DNA of 24,444 bases, taken from positions 7,496,135 to 7,520,578 of the forward strand of contig BFEA01000001.1 in NCBI GenBank assembly GCA_003427395.1, read 5' to 3'. The notes below the pieces were generated by a model. It had not been told where the DNA came from and searched no databases. It was given only the letters and a program-made list of their open reading frames with translations. Numbering within the stretch: the first letter of the stretch is position 1; each line of letters begins with the position of its first letter. The position numbers and the translations under genes are program-made. Below are positions 1 to 9,262 of the stretch, one piece after another. The stretch comes from Chara braunii. Taxonomy: Eukaryota > Streptophyta > Charophyceae > Charales > Characeae.

Positions 1-8
1 GCAACGCC

Positions 9-1748
9 TTGATGGCAACTCTACGCTCCTATTTGCACACTACAGTACCAGCTCCGTTGACGGACGACGGGGTAGCGATTGTCGATCTCCGCTCCTATCT
101 TGCGAAGATTGACCGTGAGTACGCCACCCAAAGGTACGCCGAAACCGACGCTCCTTTGGTCTATATCCGCATTCAAATCGGAAAGGCAACCTGTAGTGCC
201 TTGATTGATTGCAGAGCGTCTCGCAACTTTATGAGCCAAGCCTTTATGGCCCGCGCAGGTCTTGGCCCGCGCGTTCGAAAGAAGACGCAACCCACGCAAG
301 TTACACTCGCGGACGGCCGCACGCAAAAGTCAATTGACCGATGCGTCGACGGCGTTCCGGTATACTTTGCACCACTTGCGTGCGAGCCGGTGTCTTTTGA
401 CATCCTCGACACCAAGTTCGACATGATTCTAGGCATGTCTTGGTTGCGTAGCGCCGATCATCCGGTGAACTTCCATGACCGAACCATTCACATCCGTGAT
501 CAGAACGGAGTGTTAGTCCCATGTACGGTCGCGACCCCTCACACTTCGATTGCTTGTCACGTGGTTTCCGTTGCGAGAATTCGCGACGCCATAGCTCGGA
601 ATGACGTCGAGGAGATGGGCCTTGTATTCTTNCATGCTCTCCCCTCGCCGGACGGAACAATCGCGTCACCGCCGGACCCACGCATTTCTCACCTCTTGGA
701 CGAGTATAGAGACGTCTTCGAGGCTCCCACCGGAACGGTTCCCGATCGGCCCATACGTCACGTGATCACTCTCGAGGCTGGCACCGTCCCTCCGCGTGGA
801 TGTATCTACCGCATGAGCGAAGAGGAACTCGAGGTGCTTCGCGCACAACTCGATGACCTTCTCGACAAGGGTTGGATTCGCCCTAGCTGCTCGCCATACG
901 GCGCCCCTGTTCTCTTCGTCCGGAAGAAGAACAAAGATCTACGGTTATGCATCGATTATCGGAAACTTAACGCACAAACCGTAAAGAACGCCGGCCCTCT
1001 CCCTCGGATTGATGATCTTCTTGAGCGGTTAGGCGGCGCAACGTACTTCTCGAAGTTGGACTTGAAGTCAGGTTACCACCAGATTGAAATCCAGCCTCAA
1101 GATCGGTACAAAACCGCGTTCAAGACACAGTACGGGCATTTTGAGTGGGTTGTAATGCCATTTGGCCTCACCAATGCCCCCGCAACTTTCCAAGCAGCGA
1201 TGACGACTGAGTTCAGCGACTTGCGCGATCGCAGCGTCCTCATTTACCTCGATGACATCTTGGCTTACAGTAGGACGTTGGACGAGCACATCGTACACCT
1301 CCGCGTTGTTCTGGATCGTTTGCGACGAGCCAAGTACAAAGTGAATCTCGACAAGTGCGAGTTCACCAAGCAAGAGCTTGAGTACTTAGGTCATTTTGTC
1401 ACGCCGAAAGGCATTCGTCCCTTAGCGGACAAGATCCAAGCCATCGTGGATTGGCCGGAACCCCGTTGCACAACGAATGTACGCTCTTTCATGGGTTTGG
1501 CTGGATATTATCAGCGATTCGTCGAGTCATACTCGAAAGTGGCCGCTCCTTTGTCGAGACTCCAGTCCCCGAAGGTGCCCTTCGAGTTCGACGACGCAGC
1601 CCGTGGCGCGTTCACTACGTTGAAGGCAGCGATGCAAGCCACACCTGCCCTCCGTATATACGACCCCACCTTACCCACCCAAGTGACCCACGGCATTCGA
1701 CCTCGAGGACGATTTGCAGCCGCATTTCCCCAAAAGCTACAAGTCTGA
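9..1748 (+). pseudogene. Pol N-terminal part: protease and reverse transcriptase, element 1
   Basis: Open frame of 579 codons; the true polyprotein starts upstream, so the first Met is not meaningful. A retropepsin-like region lies at residues about 50-150, followed by a gypsy RT at about 265-450. The YLDD catalytic box is at residues 413-416 (nt 1245-1256), preceded by the MPFGLTNAPATFQ block and an [10 protein letters not shown] block typical of gypsy RT. The protease motif that should read D-S/T-G is D67-C68-R69 (nt 207-215), so the aspartic protease is predicted dead. Homology ends at about nt 1690 where RNase H should begin, and the last 19 or so residues are out of frame. One undetermined base falls at 632. 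RT copies the element RNA in the cytoplasmic particle, primed by a host tRNA. Confidence 0.92.
1688..1696 (+). other. Deletion junction removing RNase H, element 1
   Basis: RT homology ends just after the codons for LRIYDPTLPTQVT, where the TDAS start of RNase H is expected. The next recognisable residues belong to the linker just before the integrase zinc domain, and they are in a different frame. From the normal size of the gypsy RNase H and connection region I infer a loss of roughly 0.4-0.7 kb. The exact breakpoints cannot be fixed without an intact relative. Confidence 0.8.
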
Positions 1749-3249
1749 TCCGACTTATGCCACGCTTTATGCGGAGCTATCATCGGATCACCCGCCGACT
1801 AGCCACCATCGGATATCCGACGGGTTCCTTCTCCTTCACACGAGAGGAAAGGACTTGTTAGTTGTGCCCCAAGATCGCATCTTACGGAATCGTCTTCTCG
1901 GCGAATTCCACGACGCACGACTTTCGACACACCTTGGCGTGAACCGCACACTAGCACGCCTCCGCCAGCGTTTTCACTGGTCCGACGTCCTTCATGACGT
2001 CACGAGGTACATTGAGTCATGTGCAGTTTGCCACCGCAACAAGGGTCGATCTCGAGTCCCCTTCGGTGAACTGAAACGATTGCCGATTCCGCGGGCACCG
2101 CGCCTCTCCATTGCTATGGACGTGACAGGCCCGTTTCCCCGCGGTCGCCACGGCCATGACGGTATTCTCACGGTCGTTGACCGTTTGAGCAAGTATGCTC
2201 GCTTCCTTCCTTGCAAGTATCATGCTGCAGCACCTGAGCTCGCACGACTCTTGCACACCGGTTGGATNACCAACCAGGGTGTTCCGGAAGACATANTGAG
2301 CGACCGAGATACTCGCTTCATGTCAACCTTTTGGACTTCCCTCATGGCTGAGTCCGGTACGACAATGAAGCCGAGCTCGGCCCGGCACCCGCAGACGGAT
2401 GGCCAGACGGAGCGAGCGCACCAGACCGCTCAGATGATGTTGCGTACACTCATCCGTCCCGACCAGAAAGATTGGGTTGACCGGCTTCCCGACATCGAGT
2501 TCGCCTATAACACTTCGGTGCACCCGACTATATGCGTCACACCATTCTAGTTACATCATGGTGGAGAGAAAGCACGGATCTTCGCCGATCTCCTTTTGCC
2601 ACAGGCTGCCGACATAGACGTCCCTTGCTCTCCCGCTTCCGTTTGGAAGTACCGGGAATTGCTGATCAAAGCCCGCGCAAATATGCAAAAGGCTCAGATC
2701 CGCATGCAGCAGCAGGCTAACCGCCGTCGACTTCCATGTCCTTTCCGCGAGGGAGACCTTGTTTGGGTCCTCTCCGAGGAATTTGTACTCGAGCAGGATG
2801 TTTCGCGCAAACTCCTTCCGAAATGGTTCGGACCATGGGAAGTCACTTTTGCCGTTGGAGACGACCCCGCAGGTCCTTCCTTTTTGATCAACATCCCTCC
2901 GCACCTTACAATGCATCGGGTCTTCCACGCATCGAAGCTGGCCATCTACACGCCACCTTCAGATGACGAGTTTCCCGGACGTCGATCACAGGATCCGCCC
3001 TCCATGGACGGACATCAGGAAGTGGACCGAGTCATCACGCACCGCAAGTATGGCAACAAGCCAATGCAGTACAAAGTCACATTCAAGCAATGTGCACCTG
3101 ATGATACTCGGTGGATCTCTAGTGCAGACTTGCAGACTTCTGCACCCCTTATCTTCGCCAACTATGAGAAGACACGACTTGCCAAGGCAGCAGCTCGTCC
3201 CACCCAACCCATCCCGGTATCGGACAGACAACTCCGCCCTCGCAAGTAG
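1693..3249 (+). pseudogene. Integrase and chromodomain, element 1, interrupted by an amber stop
   Basis: The same frame runs from the deletion junction to the stop at 3247-3249, broken only by TAG at 2548-2550. It contains an H-H-C-C zinc domain (ending CAVCHRNKG, about nt 1905-2045). The DDE core follows, with Asp at 2119, Asp at 2302 and Glu at 2410; the last two are 35 residues apart, the classical D-D35-E spacing. Next comes the GDLVWV-type C-terminal fold (about 2750) and a chromodomain-like segment at 3019-3171 beginning EVDRVITHRKYG. Integrase inserts cDNA into host DNA, and chromodomains direct insertion to marked chromatin. Apart from the amber codon and two undetermined bases (2268, 2296), this part is well preserved, suggesting a fairly recent lesion. 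Confidence 0.93.
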
Positions 3250-3260
3250 CTCGGTCTNTT

Positions 3261-3271
3261 AAGAGGGGGAG
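3261..3271 (+). promoter_or_regulatory. Polypurine tract, element 1
   Basis: AAGAGGGGGAG lies 11 bp after the pol stop codon and directly before TGTGTTACA, which reads as an LTR start. This is the normal place and composition for the plus-strand primer of a gypsy element. An n at 3258 lies just upstream. Confidence 0.85.
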
Positions 3272-3294
3272 TGTGTTACATCTTCGACGCCACA

Positions 3295-3573
3295 CGGGTC
3301 CTGCCGGACCCGACATAGGGTAGAGGGACACAGTAGGGCCAAAGGCCCGACCTTGGGGGTACTACAGGCCGTAAAGGCCTTACCTTGGACCAGACCCGAC
3401 GGGCNGGCCCAAACGATGTTACCGTTTGGGCCTGGCGGCGCTCTTGAGGTTGCCGCCCGCCGGTTGGGGCTGAACCGTCCATCTGGACGGTTCAGGGCAC
3501 GGTCAGGCCTCGCAGCATAGAGGCCGACCTCTGCCCACCGGTACAAAGGTACCGGTCCAGCCTCAGTGAGGCT
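3295..3573. repeat. Array of nine consecutive hairpins in U3, element 1 LTR
   Basis: Nine inverted repeats follow each other with short gaps. Arms: CGGGTCC/GGACCCG (3295-3312); GGGCC/GGCCC (3336-3348); AGGCC/GGCCT (3366-3380); GGCCCAAACG/CGTTTGGGCC (3406-3432); GGCGGC/GCCGCC (3434-3457); CTGAACCGTCC/GGACGGTTCAG (3470-3495); GGTC-a-GGCCTC/GAGGCC-GACC (3501-3529); ACCGGTAC/GTACCGGT (3537-3556); AGCCTC/GAGGCT (3559-3573). Loops are 3-12 nt. The arm sequences are unrelated to each other, so this is not a tandem duplication of one palindrome. The array stops about 20 bp before the TATA box. Confidence 0.93.
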
Positions 3574-3593
3574 ATCGACCCACCTTGGAGGAG

Positions 3594-3600
3594 ATATAAC
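3594..3600 (+). promoter_or_regulatory. TATA-like box, element 1 LTR
   Basis: GAGATATAAC (TATAA at 3595-3599) sits about 320 bp into the LTR and about 20 bp after the last U3 hairpin. This is where the U3/R core promoter of an LTR is expected. Inference from position and sequence only. Confidence 0.55.
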
Positions 3601-3650
3601 GGAGGAAGGAAAGAAGATGTGATTAGGATGGAGAGGGTCTGGGGGTTGGG

Positions 3651-4648
3651 TATCTTGGCTCAGGCGTGAGCATGGGGTTGCTTGCAGAACTCTGGTTTCC
3701 GTGCGGTTTTCTAGCGCGCTGTGACTGTGTTTGAAAATGTCCCTCCATTGCGTGAGAGCAACGCCTTCTTATTCACCTACTATTTATTCAGCAGGTAAGT
3801 CCCAGTTCCTGAAGTGGATGATGCCCTTATCGATTTCCGCAAATCTAGAAATTCGGCAATCAGGATTTAGAAATGTGGTGCTTCATCTGCAGGCCGCCCA
3901 CACCCATATCTGTGTTGTGGGGATAGGTGCTGCCATATCTTCTTCTTCAAGGGCAGCAATTCTTCTTCTTCTTCGTCTTCTTCAAGTGGGAGCTTCCTTC
4001 TTCATCCTGGGATTGGCGCCAAGTCTTATGAGCAAGTTCTGAGGTGGCGTTGATGGTCTGGAGCGCTGTAGGGATGGGTGCATGTAATCCTGAATGGGCG
4101 CAATAGCCATACAGGCTGACAATGACTGGGATGATGCGATGATGATGACGCAGGGTCTATAGGTTTGTCGAACTGGTGTTTCGAGTTTGCCTAAGGCAGT
4201 TTATACTTGGTTGTGATTCTTGGCTACTTGTGATTCTGGTTGGACTTGGAGAGTTGGCAAGAGACTTTGAATTGCTCATGTTCAATTCTCCTTCGTTTGG
4301 TGGTTAAAAAAAAAGGGAAAAAAAAGAAAAAAAAAGAAAAAAGAAAAGAAGAAATGTGGATCTACGAAATTGGAATCAAGACTGAAAGGATAGATGATCT
4401 ACCAGAAAGTTACAGCAATGATAGCATTTAAGAACAAGAGGCATGCGAGAAAACCTACAGTAAGACTATGCCAACACTCCACGATTCTCCTGCTGTCCCT
4501 CACTCACCTGATCGGCATCAACAGCACGACAAGGAAGCTCCAGTGAAAACATACCTTCCATTACAAGCAAATTGCCTGACCACCCGAAGCCTCCGCAGCG
4601 CGAGAAGCAGAATCGAACGCTCTCCTGCCATCGCGCTGCCCACTAAAA
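3651..4648. other. Non-coding stretch: LTR remainder and flank
   Basis: No gene is supported here. It probably holds the R/U5 part of element 1's LTR plus older sequence. Visible features are a CTT-rich tract (about 3938-3990) and an A-rich run with scattered G (4304-4355). The open frames at 3731-4042 and 4468-4656 show no domain, and I do not regard them as genes. Confidence 0.6.
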
Positions 4649-5806
4649 CGCAATGAACCTCTTAGTTCAACACCAGTGGATGCACATATTCACACTTCAT
4701 GCATATATGAGATCACACGAAGTTCACACTGAAGACCAGAGAGATTAAAACCAGATAACGCAGCTTATGAATTCCAACAAGTTATACAAAAGCAATAAGA
4801 GTTCCGAGTCACCAGCGCACAACAGCGCATGTCATAGGTAACCAAACATCCAACATAATCACCCAGGTAAGTATCTTCTTCCTCTCTGCTCTTTTCTCTC
4901 TGTTGTATCACCCCTCCTTCCTGGTCTTCTCCCTAGCTTATGACCTTGCTGTATCTTCTCTCCCTACATGCATGCACACACACACTAACTTCTACTCAAA
5001 GATCTACTCTGAATACACCCACTGTCAACTCTACTAATCCCTCTGAAGTCTACTACTAACTGCTAACATTAACACCCTGCGCTGGCGCAGCTATGGCTGC
5101 CTTCTCCCTGCCAGCACTGTCTTCTTCCTCTCTCTCACTCTTAGCACAGCACTCTGCCTTCAGCGCTCTGCCCCTCACATCAGCGCACAAGTGCACCAGC
5201 ACTTCCACACTTCTTGCGAATGAGCAATCTGCCGGAATGGTAGGCTGGCCAGTCCTTTTGTAGTCTTGGAATGCTCTTCAACTCGTGCCAGCCTCTGCTT
5301 TCTGCGACCTGGCTGGTTCTGGTACCACATTCCCACGGCCTGTCTGCTTCTGAATGTCAAGGCCTGGAACCTTCCCGAATTTCCTTTGGTCTGCTGCTGC
5401 TTGGGCCTTTGAGTCGTGACTTTTCATTTGTGAACATGACTTTTGACTGTGGACTGTGACTCCTGCCTCTGGAACACGACTTCTGCCTGTGGAACTGCCC
5501 TTTACTCGTGGGATGTGATTCTTCAGTAAGACTCTTCATTATAAGACGTGACCCCTGCCTTTGAGACATGACTCTTGCTTGTGAATCTGCCTTTTCTCTC
5601 GTGGGATGTGACTCCTCAAAATGGCTTTTTATTATGAGCCGTGCCTCTTGTCCCTGAGATGTGACTGTTTGCTGGGTGCCTGTTGGACCGGACTGCTGAG
5701 GTACCCGGCTGTGACTTTTCTGAGTTTGACGGACTCGGCCTTTTCTTGACCAGGGCATCTGACCCTGAGATCTGAATTTGGGGTCTGAATCGTGGAAGGC
5801 CTTTCA
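4649..5806 (-). repeat. 3' LTR of element 2
   Basis: On the minus strand the LTR starts TGAAAGGCC (right end, 5805-5806) directly after a polypurine tract and ends ...TTCATTGCG near 4649. The other copy ends ...CATTGCA, so the last base differs. Positions 4650-5100 align with 23781-24237. The U3 part (5265-5806) contains diverged internal repeats; a weak TATA-like CTACAAAAGG (minus, about 5254-5263) could be the core promoter. It is about 1158 bp long. Confidence 0.88.
5480..5670 (-). repeat. Two diverged ~93-bp tandem units in U3, element 2
   Basis: CTCGTGGGATGTGA occurs at 5505 and 5598, with matching flanks on both sides (GACTC-TGCC and CATTATAA/TTATTATGA blocks). This is a roughly 93-bp duplication of the kind often seen as enhancer repeats in LTR U3 regions. 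Copy number is about two, and the copies are clearly diverged. Confidence 0.65.
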
Positions 5807-5819
5807 CTCTCCCCAGCCT
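5807..5819 (-). promoter_or_regulatory. Polypurine tract, element 2
   Basis: On the minus strand GGCTGGGGAGAG directly precedes the LTR start TGAAAGG and lies about 35 bp after the chromodomain stop. Position and composition fit the plus-strand primer. Confidence 0.75.
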
Positions 5820-5851
5820 AATTTTGAGGTCCTCCGAGAAAATTACCAATT

Positions 5852-6157
5852 TTATCTATCTACTATGTTAACTCCTCTCTTAGCTCTTTCATAGTATGAC
5901 ACAATATGCGGTGCTGTTTCTGTTAGTTCATTTCTTGTGAACCAGCGATCTTCTGTAGGTTTTTGATAGGCAAATCTGACCTTATATTGTCGTTGTGGTC
6001 TACCCCTGCGTCCAGATTTGTAAACATCTTCCCCAACAATCCTATCCACATCATATACACCATCCATATCAGGGGGAATCATAGATCTGCGTGATGGAAA
6101 CATATCATTACTAACGCAAGGCAATAACTTTGAAGCGTGGAACACCGGATACGTGGA
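5852..6157 (-). pseudogene. Integrase C-terminus and chromodomain, element 2
   Basis: The minus-strand frame reads VFHASKLLP, a conserved block at the end of gypsy integrases, then a chromodomain-like segment from VYDVDRIVGEDV to APHIVSYYERAK, and stops at 5852-5854. The block matches the corresponding part of element 1 (VFHASKLAIY, EVDRVITHRKYG), so the two elements are related chromoviruses of different families. The frame is separated from the rest of integrase by the small insertion at 6157-6376, whose insertion point lies in the codons just before VFHASKLLP. Confidence 0.9.
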
Positions 6158-6376
6158 CAGAAGGTTAACCGACCCCCCATTTTTCACCTCCATTTATAAA
6201 AAAAACAAAGGGTCATTTTAACCATACTTCACACCAATCTGTAGAGTGCACTTCTTACTAACTTATTGTAAAACAAAAAACCAAAAAAAACAAAAAAACA
6301 TGATCCCCACTGCACTTTTCATGGATGTGAAGGTTACCCTAGGGGTGAAAAGTGGGGGTACCTGTTAACCATTTGT
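6157..6376. mobile_element. MITE-like insertion 1 in integrase of element 2
   Basis: A 219-bp AT-rich insertion without coding capacity. The ends are inverted repeats: ACAGAAGGTTAACCGACCCC from the left and ACAAATGGTTAACAGGTACC (reverse complement) from the right, matching over about 26 nt with small differences. It is flanked by an imperfect 9-bp duplication, GGATACGTG (6148-6156) and GGATATGTG (6377-6385). The 9-bp duplication would suit a Mutator-like non-autonomous element, but I do not recognise the family. Confidence 0.8.
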
Positions 6377-7067
6377 GGATATGTGTGCAAAATTGGAGGA
6401 ATCTCGACAACATAGGAAGGACCATCAACATCTCCAATCACATCAAGAATCTGCCAGGGTCCTCGATAAGCAGGTAATAACTTCTAAGAAATGTTCTCCT
6501 CAGGGAGAAACTCTCTTGACTTCACCCAGACTAGATCACCTACAGCAGATTGCGAAGGTCGGTGATGCTTATTAGCCTGTTCTATCATCTGATGATGTGC
6601 CTTACTAATGTTCTGCTTAACCTTTTCCAGGTCTTTCTGATATTGGACAACGAATTCCCTGGTTCCTCGCGGAAGTCTCTGTACTTGATCAGGGTTTAGA
6701 CAGTCAATGGGTCTGCGTGGGCGCCATCCAAGATGCAATTCAGTCGGTGTTCTAGATGTAGCTAGATGCACAGAGTTATTATAGGCACTTGCAACTTTTG
6801 GCAGATGTTCATACCAGTCAATCTGATCTGGTCGGATGTACATGCGCAGCACTTGCTGCGGCAGCTTGTTCATCTGCTCAGTTTGTCCATTTGTCTCAGG
6901 GTGTCTGCCTGAAGAGATAGTCAGTTTCAATCTGTCTTCATTAGTTGCTGCCACTGCTCACATGTGAACCGCGAATCCCTATCACTGACAATAGTCAAGG
7001 GATGTCCAAAATCTTTCACCCAATGATTAAAGAATTTCCTAATCACCACATCAGCTTTCAGCTTTCG
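6377..7067 (-). pseudogene. Integrase catalytic core, C-terminal half, element 2
   Basis: The minus strand encodes ADVVIRKFFNHWVKDFGHP and VSDRDSRF (second catalytic Asp). A frameshift follows near 6950, then HPETNGQTEQMN with the catalytic Glu, and later GDLVWVKSREFLPEENIS. A TAG at 6484-6486 interrupts the frame, and coding homology continues after it (KLLPAYRGPWQILDVIG and on) up to the insertion at 6376. All DDE residues are still readable, but the frame is broken at least twice. Confidence 0.88.
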
Positions 7068-7465
7068 AGAGACGATTAACGGAGGCCTCAATTCAGACCA
7101 CTTGTCAGGCCATTTATAACAAAATCCAAGGGTCATTTTAACCAAACTTGCCACCGATTCAGAGAGTGGAGATCATACTAACTACTTACAAAAACAAAAT
7201 TGAAAAAAAAACTTAAAAAAATTTCATGCAAAATTCACTCATTTCAATGTTCAGGGTTTTCAGGATTTTTAAGGGCTAGCCAACACAGTCAACTCTAGGA
7301 CCCCAACAAACACCAAACTTGGCACACACAGACGTTGACCAAAAATAAAACAGGGCAAAGAAAAACAAGCAGAAAAAATTTAAAAAAAAAATCTCCAATG
7401 CACTTTTCAGGGTTGAGGGGGTTAACCAGGGCTGAAAAGTGGGGGTCCCTGTTAACCGCTTGTGG
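7068..7465. mobile_element. MITE-like insertion 2 in integrase of element 2
   Basis: A second insertion related to the one at 6157-6376. Both share a block with CATTTATAA and AAGGGTCATTTTAACCA (here about 7109-7196) and the end block with CTGAAAAGTGGGGGT and GTTAACC (7398-7463). This copy is longer, with about 190 bp of extra AT-rich sequence in the middle. Its left inverted end is diverged. AGCTTTCG at 7060-7067 and 7466-7473 is the likely target duplication. It interrupts the integrase frame after LPARAKA; the frame resumes at ADVVIRKFF. Confidence 0.78.
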
Positions 7466-8706
7466 AGCTTTCGCTCTCGCAGGAAGTGGAACAAACACAG
7501 CAAACTTACTAAACCTGTCCACTATAACCATAACCTGACTTTTTCTGTTTCTGCTCTTTATCTTAGTATCCATAAAGTCTATAGACACGGAGTCCTCGGG
7601 TCCCGACGGAATAGGTAGCGGTCGGAGTAATCCAAGGGGAGGTTGTGTGAAACTTTTGTTCCTTTGACAAACTTGACAACCTTGCACATAAGAGATGCAA
7701 TCATGCTTCATTCTTGGCCACGTGTAGAAGCATAGGAGGTTAGCATAAGTCTTCCTCCATCCGAAGTGGCCCTTAGTATCGTGGTTTTCCCCAAGTATTA
7801 TGCTACAAATTTCTTCGTTGTTCGGAACACATAGTCGGTCATGGACATCTGTTTTTTCAAACAGCAATCCCTGTGTTACTCTATAGTCCGGGACTTTGTG
7901 AGGTGCCGTTCGCACCTTGCCAATCAACTGGCTATAGACTAGATCACTTGTGTAGGCAGACTTAATCTTTTCTTGCAGTTCGGTGCTTGCATCTAAGTAT
8001 GTGACAATGGCACCAAAAAAGTCGGCCCTTTGACTCAATGCGTCAGCGACAACATTGTACTTACCCTTTACTGGCTTCAATTCAAAGTCAAACTGATCAA
8101 TCTCCCCAGCCCACCTGGTCAGTTTAGGTGTCATCCGAGCCTGGGTTTTTAGACAACGAAGTGTCTCATGATCTGAGTAAACTTTAAAGTGGCGTCCTAG
8201 CAGATAATGTCGCCAATGATTCAATGCTTCTCTCAGGGCAAACAGTTCCCTCTCATAGGTAGAAGCGGCGACATTTTCGCTAGGCAGTCTACAGGACATG
8301 AATTCCACAGGTATGTACCCATTCCCATCGTCTTGCTGGAGTACAACACCAATCCCGTATTGGCTGGCGTCAGTGGTTATGATAAAAGGCAGAGATGGGT
8401 CTGCAACTTTCAACACCGGGTAGTTAATCAAGCATTTCTTTAAGCGCTTGAAGGACGTTGTACAATCCTGTTCCCATTTCCAGATTGTTTCTTTCTTTAA
8501 CAATTTGCGCAATGGGTCAGCGATTACCGTAAAGTTTCGAACGAACTTGCGGTAATAGTTGGTCAAACCAAGAAACGAGCGTAGTTCCGTCAACGTGTGC
8601 GGGTTAGGCCAATCTCTAATGGCTGCAATCTTAGCGTCTTCCGGTTTGATCACATCACCATCTACCATATGTCCCAAGTAATGGACATGGCGCTTTGCCC
8701 ACTCAC
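7464..8706 (-). pseudogene. RT thumb, RNase H and integrase N-terminus, element 2
   Basis: The longest uninterrupted piece of element 2's pol on the minus strand. It starts in the RT connection (HYLGHMVDGDVIKPEDAK) and passes through FLGLTNYYRKFV. RNase H shows acidic residues in TTDASQYG, YERELFAL, YSDHETL and NVVADALS. The integrase zinc domain follows, with H-H-C-C ending GCQVCQRNKS, and then the first catalytic Asp (VSIDFMDTK). The frame runs into the insertion at 7465, where the trailing about 40 codons are insertion sequence. RNase H removes the RNA template during cDNA synthesis and looks intact here, unlike in element 1. Confidence 0.92.
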
Positions 8707-9262
8707 ACTTCTTCGGGTTAATCTTAAATTTTGCCTCTCACAATTTATTAAGCACAATTTGAAGGTGCTCCCCATGCTCTTCCAGACTCTTATTAAAAAT
8801 CAGTATATTATCGAAATAAACAACAACAAACTTATCAAGCCAATCACGAAACAACTCATTCATACATCTCTGGAAGGTTGCAGGGGCATTAGTCAAACCA
8901 AACGGCATCACCATGAACTCATATTGGCTCTATCTCGTTCGGAAAGCCGTTTTGTGTTGATCCTTGGGCAATACCTCAATCTGATGGTATCCCGACTTCA
9001 GATCAATCTTAGAGAAAGACTTGCAACCCTGAACTCAATCCAGGAGATCATCTATATGTGGTAACGGTTCCGCATTCTTAACATGTTATCGCATTAAGTC
9101 CCCTAAAGTCTATGCACATTCGTAGTTCGCCGCCCTTCTTTGGCACAAACAAGACTGGTGCATCGAATGGCGAGGAACTTGGTTTAATCCACCCCTTCTC
9201 AAGCAACTCATCTAATTGCTTTCACAGCTCATCTAGTTCTTTTGGAGACATCCTATAGGTAG
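8707..9262 (-). pseudogene. Reverse transcriptase, element 2, heavily broken
   Basis: Recognisable RT blocks appear in shifting minus-strand frames: [27 protein letters not shown], then a frameshift, [27 protein letters not shown] and FVVVYFDNILIF. The catalytic YxDD box reads Y-F-D-N (8807-8818), so the second metal-binding Asp is lost. Stop codons include a TGA at a position that looks like a former CGA Arg codon (about 8745). Frameshifts near 9090 and 9260 separate it from protease. This RT is predicted inactive. Confidence 0.87.

Larger units (their letters stand above)
1..3650 (+). mobile_element. Ty3/gypsy chromovirus, element 1 (3' part)
   Basis: This is the 3' part of a plant-type Ty3/gypsy retrotransposon, truncated at the left edge of the window. 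Domain order on the plus strand is aspartic protease, reverse transcriptase, (RNase H missing), integrase, chromodomain, polypurine tract and 3' LTR. Integrase after RT defines Ty3/gypsy, and the C-terminal chromodomain places it among chromoviruses. The copy cannot be autonomous: the protease active site is altered, the RNase H region is deleted with a frameshift, and an amber codon interrupts the integrase. The 5' LTR and gag would lie left of position 1. The right end of the 3' LTR is not determined, so the end given is only the supported part. Confidence 0.93.
3272..3650 (+). repeat. 3' LTR of element 1 (U3 and core promoter; right end not determined)
   Basis: The LTR starts TGTGTTACATC directly after the polypurine tract (TG could be at 3272 or 3274). 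U3 contains the hairpin array at 3295-3573 and a TATA-like box at 3595. With no 5' LTR in the window there is no partner to set the right end. It must lie left of 4649, where element 2 begins. Confidence 0.75.

Noticed and set aside
3272-3283. Same LTR family as the insertion at 24238 because both start with TGT...TACAT
   Set aside because: Similarity does not extend beyond about ten bases of the common gypsy LTR terminus.
4012-4024. TGGCGCCAAGTC as a possible primer-binding site
   Set aside because: It lies downstream of a 3' LTR with no element following in that direction; probably chance.
5357-5758. 133-codon minus-strand frame with internal peptide repeats
   Set aside because: Lies inside the LTR U3; the peptide repeat is the by-product of the 93-bp DNA repeat.
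8597-9064. 155-codon plus-strand frame
   Set aside because: Antisense of the broken RT of element 2, which has clear RT motifs on the other strand.
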